NCBI GenBank assembly: GCA_013822685.1
Contig: PNKV01000011.1
Location: 1-64,000, forward strand
Length of the DNA stretch: 64,000 bases
Reading direction: 5' to 3'
From: Leptothrix sp. (in: b-proteobacteria)
GTDB lineage: Bacteria > Pseudomonadota > Gammaproteobacteria > Burkholderiales > Burkholderiaceae_C
Of the stretch, positions 26,687 through 35,878 are shown piece by piece (the stretch's first letter is position 1; each line of letters starts with the position of its first letter). Below the pieces are notes generated by a model. It worked only from the letters and a program-made list of their open reading frames with translations, made no database searches and had not been told where the DNA came from. The translations under genes were made by a program, and so were the position numbers.

Positions 26687-27636
26687 TGACGATGACACGC
26701 CGCTGGCTGACCGCCCTCCTGCTGAGCGCCAGCGCCCTGTGCGCTGCGGCCGCTGATGCTGACCCGACCGTGTCCATCGTGTTCATGGGCGACGTGATGC
26801 TGGCCGACCACCCTGGCCAGCGGATCAAGCAAGGCCACGATCCCTTCAAGCCCTTTGCCAGCATCCTGGACAGCGCGGATGTGCGCGTGGCCAACCTGGA
26901 ATGCGTGATTGCGCGCGGCGGCAAAGCCGAGGACAAGCCCTACACCTTCCGGGCGCACCCTCGTGTCTTGAAGCTGCTCAAGCGCCATGTGGACGCGGTG
27001 TCGGTGGCCAACAACCACTCAGGCGACTTTGGCCGCGCGGCCTTTGCCGAGATGCTGGGCCGGCTTGACGGCGCCAAGCTGCCCTACTTTGGTGGCGGCC
27101 ACGACCTGAGCCAGGCCCACACCCCGCTGCTGATCGAACGCAAAGGCCTGCGCATCGCCTTGCTGGGCTACGACGAGTTCTTTCCCCGCAGTTTTGAAGC
27201 CGGCCACAAGCACCCCGGCGTGGCCTGGAGCGAGGACGAGCAGGTGGTGCTGGACATCCGGCGCGCCCGCAGCGTGCACCGCGCCGACATCGTGATCCCC
27301 TTCATGCACTGGGGCGAGGAACACCAGCCCCGCGCCAATGACCGCCAGCGCGAACTGGCCCGCAAGATGATCGACGCGGGCGCCGACGCCGTGGTGGGCA
27401 CGCACCCGCACGTCGTGCAAGACGCCGAGCTGTACCGGGGCAAGCCCATCGTCTACAGCCTGGGTAATTTCATCTTTGATGGCTTTGACGATGCCGACAA
27501 CAACACGGCCTGGGTGCTGCGGTTGAATGTGGACCGCACCGGCGTGCGACAAGCCCAGATCCACGTGGGGCGCATTGACCGGCACGGCACGCCTCACCCC
27601 ACCGGTCAGCCCATGCCCATTGGGCTGAAGCCCTGA
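26683..27636 (+). CDS. CapA-family exported metallophosphatase-like protein
   Basis: A 317-residue protein with a signal peptide (RRWLTALLLSASALCAAAADA) and the PGA_cap/CapA fold. Motifs: VFMGDVMLADHP, VANLECVI, the metal-region VSVANNHSGDFG, VIPFMHWGEEH, GTHPHVVQ and YSLGNFIFDGF. The fold is related to calcineurin phosphoesterases. In Gram-positive bacteria CapA takes part in poly-gamma-glutamate capsule export; in Gram-negative bacteria the substrate is mostly unknown. Its TGA is immediately followed by the reverse-strand stop of argB (TGATCA). Confidence 0.88.
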   Translation: MMTMTRRWLTALLLSASALCAAAADADPTVSIVFMGDVMLADHPGQRIKQGHDPFKPFASILDSADVRVANLECVIARGGKAEDKPYTFRAHPRVLKLLKRHVDAVSVANNHSGDFGRAAFAEMLGRLDGAKLPYFGGGHDLSQAHTPLLIERKGLRIALLGYDEFFPRSFEAGHKHPGVAWSEDEQVVLDIRRARSVHRADIVIPFMHWGEEHQPRANDRQRELARKMIDAGADAVVGTHPHVVQDAELYRGKPIVYSLGNFIFDGFDDADNNTAWVLRLNVDRTGVRQAQIHVGRIDRHGTPHPTGQPMPIGLKP

Positions 27637-28584
<948 letters not shown>

Positions 28585-28726
28585 TCATTTTAGGGACACT
28601 GTGCGGCCTGTTGATGAAAAACTTGTCAACCCCCGCACCGGCCCGCGCGTCTAGGTAGGGTGAGAACCGCGCGCTGGCGCGCCTCGCGTCATACTGGATG
28701 CCATTGCATCCTTCAAGGAGCCCTCT

Positions 28727-29014
28727 GTGAAGAAGTCATTGTTCGCCACCACCGCTGCCCTGATCGTGGGCCTGAGCCTGTCGGCCTCGGCCCTGGCCGT
28801 GGATGGCGAAGTCAAGAAGATCGACACCGACGCCGGCAAGATCACGCTCAAGCATGGCGAGATCAAAAGCCTGGACCTGCCTGCCATGCAAATGGCTTTT
28901 CGGGTGGCCAACCCTGCCTGGCTCAAATCGGTGCAGGTGGGCGACAAGGTGAACTTCACGGCCGACAAGGTGGGTGGCCAGTTCACCATCACCACGCTCG
29001 AAGTCAAGAAGTGA
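28727..29014 (+). CDS. CusF-like periplasmic copper-binding protein
   Basis: A 95-residue protein with a signal peptide (ending SASALAV) and a small OB-type barrel of the CusF_Ec family. CusF of E. coli binds Cu(I)/Ag(I) with His, Trp and two Met residues. Here the His (H43) and the two Met (M54, M56) are kept with the same spacing, but the tryptophan position is a leucine (L51). The start is GTG with a strong AAGGAG site. There is no efflux pump gene beside it, so it is a solitary copper chaperone-like gene. It ends 46 bases before a strong intrinsic terminator. Confidence 0.85.
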   Translation: MKKSLFATTAALIVGLSLSASALAVDGEVKKIDTDAGKITLKHGEIKSLDLPAMQMAFRVANPAWLKSVQVGDKVNFTADKVGGQFTITTLEVKK

Positions 29015-29017
29015 CAT

Positions 29018-29052
29018 AAAAAAGCCCCGGAGGTTTGTACCCCCCGGGGCTT
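29018..29052 (-). terminator. Intrinsic terminator for the minus strand
   Basis: AAGCCCCGG and CCGGGGCTT form a nine-base stem around a 13-base loop. The T-run (read on the minus strand) follows at 29018-29022, so it ends transcripts coming from the YqaA gene. Confidence 0.8.
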
Positions 29053-29062
29053 GTCATCCATC

Positions 29063-29084
29063 AGTCCTCCCCGGACTTTTTTTT
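29063..29084 (+). terminator. Intrinsic terminator of the CusF-like gene
   Basis: AGTCC and GGACT form a short stem with loop TCCCC, followed by a run of eight T. It stands right behind the minus-strand terminator; together they separate the two converging genes. Confidence 0.75.
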
Positions 29085-29201
29085 GATGACAGCGTTGGAT
29101 CGTCGCGATTGGTATGAGACTTTTTTGCTCGCGATTGCGTCGATCTTAGTGTCGCAAGTCACGGATTAGTGCACTTGCAGAAACAAATTCGTTACAAAAT
29201 G

Positions 29202-29221
29202 CATCCCATGAACATGGGATG
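29202..29221. other. Perfect inverted repeat CATCCCATG-AA-CATGGGATG
   Basis: Nine-base arms with a two-base centre. It lies 15 bases beyond the YqaA stop in a relatively AT-rich 180-base stretch with no gene that I can recognise. It may be a protein-binding site or part of an RNA end. Confidence 0.5.
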
Positions 29222-29235
29222 GCACATGGTGAAAT

Positions 29236-29718
29236 TCAAATCACCCAAAGCGTGAAAATGGCGATGGTGGCGTAGCGCGCAAACTTGCCTGCCGCCATCC
29301 AGGCCACGCAGGGCCAAAAAGGCAATCTGAGCCAACCGGCCACTGCGCACAGCGGGTCACCCACGATGGGCAACCACGACAGCAAGCACGCCTTGGGGCC
29401 AAAGCGTTGCAGCCAGCGCAAGGCCCGGCCATCGGTGCTGATGGGGTGGTGGGTGATTTTTTCGGTGCAGCGGCGGGCCAGCCAGCCCAGCCACCAGGTC
29501 ACCACGCCGCCCAGGGTGTTGCCCGCGGTGGCCACCAGCAAGGCCGGCCAGAGCATCTCTGGGTGGAGCTTGACGAAGGCAAAGAGGGCCGGCTCCGATC
29601 CCAAAGGCAGCAGCGTGGCCGACACGAAAGCCACCACGAACACCGCCCCCAGCCCCACCTGGGGCAATGCCAACCACGCCAAAAGCGAAGAAACCCCCGC
29701 GACCATCCAAGCTTCCAT
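29236..29718 (-). CDS. YqaA-family small membrane protein (DedA/SNARE-associated superfamily)
   Basis: A 160-residue inner-membrane protein with four to five hydrophobic segments. It has the family pattern VVAFVSATLLPLGSEPALFAF near the N-terminus and a re-entrant-like LLSWLPIVGDPLCAVAGWLRLPF motif near residue 115, typical of YqaA and related to DedA undecaprenyl-phosphate flippases. The true role of YqaA proteins is not settled. It is transcribed toward the CusF-like gene and is separated from the upstream PEP-CTERM gene by 37 bases. Confidence 0.85.
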   Translation of the reverse strand: MEAWMVAGVSSLLAWLALPQVGLGAVFVVAFVSATLLPLGSEPALFAFVKLHPEMLWPALLVATAGNTLGGVVTWWLGWLARRCTEKITHHPISTDGRALRWLQRFGPKACLLSWLPIVGDPLCAVAGWLRLPFWPCVAWMAAGKFARYATIAIFTLWVI

Positions 29719-29755
29719 GCCTGGATTGTCGGGGGGTTCCCCAACCGGCGCCGGA

Positions 29756-31183
29756 TCAGCGGCGGCGGCGCACCCAGGTCATCACGGCCAGACCTGCGCC
29801 CAGCAGGGCGAAGGATTCAGGCTCGGGCACCGAGGTGATCGATTGCGGCGTGTAGGCCAGGCCCTTGGCGGCCAGCTCCGCATCAGTGAAGGCGAAGATA
29901 TAGAAGCGGCTGCTGCCGGCCACACCTGGCACAAAGTCGTTGTCGTTGGCGATGTACAAGGTGTGCTTGGTCACGCCGTTTTCAACGATGTCCTGGCCAA
30001 AGGCCATGCCTTCGAGCTTGGCGGGGATGGCGGTGTCGGCCACGCCAAAGGCTTTGAGGGCGCCGGCAATGTCCAGGAACAAGGTCTTGGTGGGTGCCTT
30101 GGCCAGCAGGGCCGCCTCGCCCGACAAGCTGCTCACGTCCTGCGCGCCGCTGATGTCCACGGCCCACACTTGCTTGACCTTGGCGGATGAGCCGTCACCC
30201 TGGCCCTTGCCATCGCGCTCCAGGATGAGGAACTGGTGGTCGTTCAGCGCCAGGATCTCGCTGCTGTTGTAGGCCTTGCCGTTGATGATGTTGTCGTACG
30301 CGTACTCTTGGGTTTCGCCAGTGGCCACATCAATGCTGACGATGCGGTTGGCGCGGCCGCCATCACCGCCGTCTTGCGCCAGGGGGCTTTGCATGAAGCC
30401 CACCAGCGTCTTGCCATCGGGGCTGATGGCCAGGCCTTCCATGCCCTTGTTGGCCACGCGGCCCGTGCTGTTGCCGCTGATCTCGGCGGCGCCCAGGGCG
30501 CTCTGGTTCGGCGCAGCGAAGTGGTCGGGCAAGGTGAAGGTCTTGATGCGCTCGCCAGTGGCGCGGTTGAACTGGTAGACGTAAGGGCCGTATTCATCGG
30601 ACACGAACACGCTCTTGCCATCGCGGGACAGGCGCAGTGCTTCGGGGTCGAGGCGGGCATTGCTGGGGGTCAGCGAGTTGCCGGTCGAGAAGCCGTCTGA
30701 GCGGCCGGTGAAGAAGTATTGGCCCGCCTTGTTCTGGGTGGGCGTGCCGCTGGGCAGGCCGGCCGTGGAGCCATAGGACAGCGGCGTGGGGCTGTACAAC
30801 AAGGTCGTGGCCTTGAGGGTTGGGGTCAGGGTGTAGGGCAAGCCACCCGACGGCGCAGCCGTCAGGTCCAGGGTCACGGTGTGAAAACGTGGGATGAACG
30901 AGGTGGTGTTGTCCACGGCCGCGCCGCCCAGGTAGCTGGTGGCGTTGGGGCCACGGTCGGGCAGCACCAGGAAGGTGTTGCCGCCCGCCCAGGCCAGGCC
31001 TGATCCGATGCCGCCCAGCACATCGGCGCGCAAGCCGCTTTCCAGCACACCCGACAAGCCCGACAGGTCGGCGGTGCCGCCCAGGGAGCCCACGGCAATC
31101 AAGTCAACGCTGGCGTGGGATGGCACGGTGGCCACCAGGAAGGTCGCGACGGCGGCGGCATGGGCAAGGCGGGTCAAACGCAT
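29756..31183 (-). CDS. Phytase/esterase-like secreted protein with PEP-CTERM tail
   Basis: A 475-residue exported protein of the esterase-like activity of phytase family (beta-propeller, phytase-like). A signal peptide ends at SHASV. Family pattern blocks include WAGGNTFLVLPDRGPNA near residue 70, DPEALRLSRDGKSVFVSDEYGPYVYQF near residue 180, GMEGLAISPDGKTLVGFMQSP and the LILERDGKGQGDGS segment. The C-terminus is a PEP-CTERM signal: VPEPESF, hydrophobic ALLGAGLAVMTWV, basic RRRR. Phosphoesterase activity is inferred. An upstream terminator at 31251-31287 separates it from the cohesin-like gene. Confidence 0.88.
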   Translation of the reverse strand: MRLTRLAHAAAVATFLVATVPSHASVDLIAVGSLGGTADLSGLSGVLESGLRADVLGGIGSGLAWAGGNTFLVLPDRGPNATSYLGGAAVDNTTSFIPRFHTVTLDLTAAPSGGLPYTLTPTLKATTLLYSPTPLSYGSTAGLPSGTPTQNKAGQYFFTGRSDGFSTGNSLTPSNARLDPEALRLSRDGKSVFVSDEYGPYVYQFNRATGERIKTFTLPDHFAAPNQSALGAAEISGNSTGRVANKGMEGLAISPDGKTLVGFMQSPLAQDGGDGGRANRIVSIDVATGETQEYAYDNIINGKAYNSSEILALNDHQFLILERDGKGQGDGSSAKVKQVWAVDISGAQDVSSLSGEAALLAKAPTKTLFLDIAGALKAFGVADTAIPAKLEGMAFGQDIVENGVTKHTLYIANDNDFVPGVAGSSRFYIFAFTDAELAAKGLAYTPQSITSVPEPESFALLGAGLAVMTWVRRRR

Positions 31184-31250
31184 TTCGGGTACTCCTGAGG
31201 TGAGAAGCGCCGAAGGATGGTCTGCTTTGATGACAGGCGTTTGACAAACG

Positions 31251-31287
31251 AAAAAGGCGATGCACCCCGCTCAGGCGGTGCATCGCC
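31251..31287 (-). terminator. Intrinsic terminator behind the protease/cohesin operon
   Basis: GGCGATGCACC and GGTGCATCGCC form an eleven-base stem, and on the minus strand five T residues follow (31251-31255). It lies about 40 bases past the cohesin-like gene stop and closes the transcript that contains the protease and the cohesin-like gene. Confidence 0.88.
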
Positions 31288-31327
31288 CACGGCGTCACGC
31301 CGGCATCACGCCGGCGTGGGCCAGGTG

Positions 31328-31876
31328 TCAGCCTTGGCGGCGGCGCGAGGCCACGAAGCCCACGGCGCCCAGGCCGGCCAGCATCAGGGCCACCGAGCCT
31401 GGCTCGGGCACGGCCGCCACGTTCACGGTGCCACCCACGTAGGTCACGTTGACGGCGTTGGAGAACTCATCGCCAAAGGGGAAGGAGGGCGACTCGCTCA
31501 CGGTGATCGCCGAGCTGCCCGAGCCAATGGCCGTGAACTTCAGGGTCGAGGTCAGGAAGTCACCTTTGATGGGGGCTGAGAAGGTGTTGAAGAACACATC
31601 GCTCACGGTGCCGCCCACCTGGGTGCCCTTGTCCACCAGGAACTCCCAGTTGGCCGGGAAGCTGATGTCGTCCAGCTTGAGCATGCTGGCGTCGAAGGCG
31701 ATGTTGTAGCCGCCACCGAAGATCTTGTCGGGGAAGCCCGTGGCCATCAGGTCCACGGTGAAGCTGTCACCGATGTTGACGTTGGTCACTGGCGCGAGCA
31801 CGGACACTGTCTGTGCTTGCGTGGCGAAGGCAGCCAAGGTCACGGCGGCGGCGATGAGGGTTTGATGCAGTTTCAT
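31328..31876 (-). CDS. Cohesin-like protein with PEP-CTERM anchor signal
   Basis: A 182-residue secreted protein in three parts: signal peptide (1-21, ending ATQA), one domain of about 130 residues resembling type I cohesin, and a PEP-CTERM tail (VPEPGSV, LMLAGLGAVGFVA, SRRRQG). Cohesin features are the N-terminal VNIGDSFTVDLMATGF strand, FGGGYNIAFDASMLKLDDISF (the usual YDP-like turn) and the later FTAIGSGSSAITVSES strand. Cohesins bind dockerin modules; the gene directly upstream encodes a protease that ends in a dockerin. The gap is 45 bases with an AAGGAAT ribosome binding site, so the pair is cotranscribed. The anchoring role is inferred. Confidence 0.85.
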   Translation of the reverse strand: MKLHQTLIAAAVTLAAFATQAQTVSVLAPVTNVNIGDSFTVDLMATGFPDKIFGGGYNIAFDASMLKLDDISFPANWEFLVDKGTQVGGTVSDVFFNTFSAPIKGDFLTSTLKFTAIGSGSSAITVSESPSFPFGDEFSNAVNVTYVGGTVNVAAVPEPGSVALMLAGLGAVGFVASRRRQG

Positions 31877-31921
31877 GAGAATTCCTTGAGGTTCAGATAA
31901 GAAAGGGTTGAGAAAGAAAGA

Positions 31922-34597
31922 TCACTTGGCGGTGGCCACGGGCAGGTGCAGGGCAGAAGGGCCAGGGGCCTTGCCAAACAGCTTGCTGAAGCGGCTGACG
32001 TCCAGCGAATTGACCAGGCCATCACCGTTCAGGTCGCCCGCCACACCGCGCTTGCCGAACTGGGCACGCAGGGTCGACAGGTCCAGGGCATTGACGAAGC
32101 CGTCGTTGGTCAGGTCGGCGTCGCAAACGTTGCCGTAGCCGTCACCGTCGGTGTCCTGCTGGGCCTTGTTGGACACGGCCACGCAGTTGTCACGGCTGTC
32201 CGGCACGCCATCGCCATCAGCGTCGGTTTCCTTCGCGGCCGCCTGGGTGGTGGCACCATCCGGCGAGGCCACGCGCACCAGCACGTTGTCGCCGGTGAAG
32301 CCGTCGCCCAGGTCGATCTCGCCCATACCGTCAGCGTTGATGAGGCTGCGGCCCAGCTCAAGGCCTGTCTTGGGGTCGAAGGCCACCACGGTGATCCACT
32401 CAGGCTGGGCCAGCTCGGGTGGGCAGGTCAGGCAACCAGGCTGCACGGGCACCTTGATCTTCACCAGCGTCTTTTCCAGTGCCACGACAGGGAAGCCGAA
32501 GTTCCAGGGCGCGCTGACACGCAGCTTGACCGTGGGATCGCCCAGCAGGTTGTAGATGTTGACCTCCTGGCGCAGGTTCACGATGGCCGGACGCGTGCCG
32601 CCGCTGTTCAGCGGGTGGCGGTTGCCTTGCGCGCCAGAACTCACATCGGAGATGTAGGTCTTGGCATAGTTCAGCAAATCGCCCAGGCGCTGGATGGAGC
32701 TGCCGGTGCCAAAAGTGGGGATCAGGCCCGGGAACACGCCATCGAACAAGCCCAGGGTGAAGTGGTTGTTGTCGGTGGTGCTGCTGGAACGTGAATCACC
32801 GATCACCGCCAGCGCGCCATCCGACTTGCGCAGGAAGGACTCGGCCCAGTAGGTGCTGCCCACGCTGGGGCCATAGCCGGAGCCGATCTTGTTGGCGGCC
32901 AGGTCCACGGTCTCGTTGTCGAAGATGCCGCTGGCGCAGTTGATGCTGAACACCACGGGGAACTGGTTGTTGACCACGGAGATCAAGCCCAGGTCACCCG
33001 TGCTGAAGGATGGATCGCCCCAGCCCGTCCACCAGCCGTGGTCACGGTGGTAGACCAGCGACGAGCCCTGGTTGATGGCGGCCGCGATGTCGTTGCGGTC
33101 GGCATCCCACGCAAAGCCGGGCTTCTTCAGGGCGGCCGGGATGGCAGCACCGCTGTTGTAGAACAAGGGGTTGGCAGCGGCATCCGCGTTGTACAGGCGG
33201 GCCACGTTGTAGCCTTTGCTCACGGCGTGGTTACGCACCATCTCCGAGGTCTCCACAAACCAGCGCTTGTCGCGGGTAGTGGTGGTGCCGTTGCTGTCGG
33301 TGATCTGGAAGAACGACGCGAAGGTCAGGCGGCTGTAGAAGTCCTGGCCGAAGATCGGGTTGGCAGGCGGCGAGTTCTCGAACGCCTTCACCTTGGAGAC
33401 GATGGTGTTGGCCTGGGCCAGCGTATCGACCGGGAAGCGGCCGATGCCGAAAGGCGGGATCGTGGTGGCCGTGGCACCGGGCAGAAACTGGCCGTACCAC
33501 ATGTCACCCGCATTGCGCGCGGTGTCCCAGATGTTCGTCTGGTCGTAGTGGGTGGGCACGAATTCTGAATCGCCCATGAACAACACCCACTTCGGACGGA
33601 TCAGGTGCGTGTTGTAGTAGTTGGCGATCCAGTTGCGAACCTGGCCTTCCGTGGCCATGGCGCCGCCGCCGGTGATGTCCGCGGTCGTGACCACGCGCGT
33701 GGAGATGCCCAGGGCTTGCTTGTGGGCCTTGAGCGCATCGGCCGCTGGCTTGAAGTTGGGGTGCGTGACGATCAGGAAGCGGGCCCCGAAGATGGCGGGG
33801 TTGATGATGATGGGCGGGGCGCAGCGCAGCTTGCTGGCCAGCTCCTTGTTGATGGTGAACTGCAGGGCCGGCAAAGGCAGTTGTTCGATGCGCTGGTCGA
33901 TGCCGTCAAAGCCGGCGGCGCGTGTACCCACCACGCCCTTGAGCTTGAGGCGGTCGTAGATGAAGCAGTTGCCTGGGTGCTTGATGGTGACCAGGTAGCT
34001 GGGGTAGTAGGTGATCAGTTGCTCAGATGGGTTGTAGCCATAAGGCGAGAGGCGGTAGCCGTTCACGTTGGCATCGCCCTTGAACACGGGCAGCAGGCCC
34101 TGGTCTTGCCCTGGCGTCTTGACGCCCTTGGCCCAACGGTCGGCGTCGAACTCAAACTTGGTCTCATCCCTGACACCCGCGCGGTTGGTCTCAGGCGGTT
34201 GAACCGGGTACAGGCGCGCTTGCTGGCGCTTGATGGAACCTTCGGGCGTGATCTCGACGGTGGACGAGCCATCCTTGGCATCCACCGGCAAGGCCAGCGA
34301 GAAGCCGGTCAAGGGCACTTCGGGCAAGCCGACTTCACGGATGTCGCTGATGGCACTGCCGCCGTTGGCCAGCGAGAAGCGCTGGAACACGCCACTGGGT
34401 GTTTCAACGCTGTCCAGCTTGGGCACGGGCACGATCACGCGCAACACGGTTTGGTCAGGAGAGGAGGACACGGTTTCAACGTGCAGGGTCGGCGCGGTCT
34501 GGGCCCAGGCCATCGAGGTCATGGCCAGCATGGCTGCTGCGGCTTGCGCGGTGGTCGACAGCACGCGCCGCCGGTTGGGAATTGAGTGAATCAGCAT
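31922..34597 (-). CDS. Gingipain-like (C25) cysteine protease with dockerin domain
   Basis: An 891-residue secreted protease. Signal peptide to about residue 33 (MAWAQT); N-terminal propeptide-like region; C25 catalytic domain about 265-690. The catalytic pair is His520 in YHRDHGWW and Cys554 in SINCASG, aligning with the GHG...AC arrangement of gingipain R; NLLGDPTVKL near 683 is another C25 signature. After an immunoglobulin-like part come thrombospondin type 3 repeats (791-825, DADGDGVPDSRDNC) and a type I dockerin (826-877). The dockerin has two calcium loops: D828-T830-D832-N836-D839 and D855-N857-D859-N863-D866. It is followed by the cohesin-like gene. An earlier in-frame ATG exists 35 codons upstream but lacks a leader. 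Confidence 0.9.
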   Translation of the reverse strand: MLIHSIPNRRRVLSTTAQAAAAMLAMTSMAWAQTAPTLHVETVSSSPDQTVLRVIVPVPKLDSVETPSGVFQRFSLANGGSAISDIREVGLPEVPLTGFSLALPVDAKDGSSTVEITPEGSIKRQQARLYPVQPPETNRAGVRDETKFEFDADRWAKGVKTPGQDQGLLPVFKGDANVNGYRLSPYGYNPSEQLITYYPSYLVTIKHPGNCFIYDRLKLKGVVGTRAAGFDGIDQRIEQLPLPALQFTINKELASKLRCAPPIIINPAIFGARFLIVTHPNFKPAADALKAHKQALGISTRVVTTADITGGGAMATEGQVRNWIANYYNTHLIRPKWVLFMGDSEFVPTHYDQTNIWDTARNAGDMWYGQFLPGATATTIPPFGIGRFPVDTLAQANTIVSKVKAFENSPPANPIFGQDFYSRLTFASFFQITDSNGTTTTRDKRWFVETSEMVRNHAVSKGYNVARLYNADAAANPLFYNSGAAIPAALKKPGFAWDADRNDIAAAINQGSSLVYHRDHGWWTGWGDPSFSTGDLGLISVVNNQFPVVFSINCASGIFDNETVDLAANKIGSGYGPSVGSTYWAESFLRKSDGALAVIGDSRSSSTTDNNHFTLGLFDGVFPGLIPTFGTGSSIQRLGDLLNYAKTYISDVSSGAQGNRHPLNSGGTRPAIVNLRQEVNIYNLLGDPTVKLRVSAPWNFGFPVVALEKTLVKIKVPVQPGCLTCPPELAQPEWITVVAFDPKTGLELGRSLINADGMGEIDLGDGFTGDNVLVRVASPDGATTQAAAKETDADGDGVPDSRDNCVAVSNKAQQDTDGDGYGNVCDADLTNDGFVNALDLSTLRAQFGKRGVAGDLNGDGLVNSLDVSRFSKLFGKAPGPSALHLPVATAK

Positions 34598-34667
34598 GGT
34601 CGTCTCCAAAAAGGTCCGAAGGGGATAAACAGGCACCGGGCCTGGATGGCGTGGTGTGGAGCGGAGA

Positions 34668-34773
34668 CTAGGGATGACGGACATGCGCCACAAGGGTGCC
34701 AAGGCCCCAAGCCCCTAGGGTTGGGGACGGTCAAGCTAGGGGGGAACCTAGAACTAGGGCCCAAGGCTTAGGG
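34668..34773. promoter_or_regulatory. Cluster of five CTAGGG/TTAGGG direct repeats
   Basis: CTAGGG occurs at 34668, 34715, 34736 and 34754, and TTAGGG at 34768, all in the same direction. The spacing of the inner sites is 21, 18 and 14 bases. They fill the 218-base region between the divergent protease and pyrC genes. CTAG is rare in high-GC proteobacteria, so the clustering is unlikely to be chance. The protein that would bind here is unknown. Confidence 0.55.
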
Positions 34774-34815
34774 GGTTTGGGGACCCTTGTGACGCCTCAA
34801 TGCAACAATCACGGC

Positions 34816-35853
34816 ATGAGCAATACCTTGACCCTCACCCGACCCGACGACTGGCACCTGCATGTGCGCGATGGCGCTGCCATGGCCAGCGTGGTGCCCG
34901 CCACCGCGCGGCAATTCGCACGCGCCATCGTCATGCCCAACCTGCGCCCACCCGTGACCACGGCCGAGCAAGCCATGGGCTACCGTGACCGCATCCGCGC
35001 TGCCGTACCTGCTGGTGTGGAGTTCGAGCCTTTGATGGTGCTGTACCTGACCGACAACACGCCCGCTGAAGAAGTGGCGCGTGCCAAGGCCATGGGTGCT
35101 GTGGCCTTCAAGCTTTACCCGGCCGGTGCCACCACCAACAGCGACGCGGGCGTGACCGATCTGCGCAAGACCTACCCGGTGCTGGAAGCCATGCAGCGCG
35201 AAGGCCTGGTGTTCTGCGTGCACGGCGAGGTGACCGACAACGAGGTCGATGTGTTCGACCGCGAGAAGGCGTTCATCGATGAGAAGCTGATCCCGCTGCG
35301 CCGCGACTTTCCCGAGTTGAAGATCGTGTTCGAGCACATCACAACCAAGGAAGCCGCACAGTACGTGAGCGAGGCCGACCGCTTCGTGGCCGCCACCATC
35401 ACGCCACAACACCTGCTGTACAACCGCAACGCGATCTTCATGGGCGGCATCCGGCCGCACTATTACTGCCTGCCCATCTTGAAGCGCGAAGAGCACCGCG
35501 TGGCCCTGGTGCAAGTGGCCACCAGCGGCTCGCCCAAGTTCTTCCTGGGCACCGACAGCGCACCGCACGCATCCAACCTGAAGGAACATGCCAGCGGCTG
35601 CGCTGGCTGCTATTCAGCGCCTTGCGCGCTGGAGCTGTATGCCGAGGCCTTTGAGAACGCGGGTGCGTTGGACAAGCTGGAAGCCTTTGCCAGCTTCCAC
35701 GGGCCCGACTTCTACCAACTGCCCCGCAATGTCGACAAGGTGACCTTGAAGCGCGAGCCTTGGGTCGTGCCCGAGTCCCTGCCCTTTGGCGACCAGGCCA
35801 GCATCAAACCGCTGCGCGGCGGTGAGACCCTGGCCTGGCGGCTGCTGCCCTGA
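34816..35853 (+). CDS. pyrC: Dihydroorotase
   Basis: A 345-residue zinc enzyme of pyrimidine synthesis that interconverts carbamoyl aspartate and dihydroorotate. The class II (PyrC) features are present: [10 protein letters not shown] with the zinc-binding HxH, the carbamylated-lysine region [16 protein letters not shown], the HGEV and EHIT histidine motifs, and LGTDSAPH near residue 250. The ATG at 34816 gives the usual family length; the frame upstream lies within the repeat-rich divergent region. It is a single-gene unit. Confidence 0.95.
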   Translation: MSNTLTLTRPDDWHLHVRDGAAMASVVPATARQFARAIVMPNLRPPVTTAEQAMGYRDRIRAAVPAGVEFEPLMVLYLTDNTPAEEVARAKAMGAVAFKLYPAGATTNSDAGVTDLRKTYPVLEAMQREGLVFCVHGEVTDNEVDVFDREKAFIDEKLIPLRRDFPELKIVFEHITTKEAAQYVSEADRFVAATITPQHLLYNRNAIFMGGIRPHYYCLPILKREEHRVALVQVATSGSPKFFLGTDSAPHASNLKEHASGCAGCYSAPCALELYAEAFENAGALDKLEAFASFHGPDFYQLPRNVDKVTLKREPWVVPESLPFGDQASIKPLRGGETLAWRLLP

Positions 35854-35878
35854 CCTTGATTCGGTGGCAGCCCGCGGC

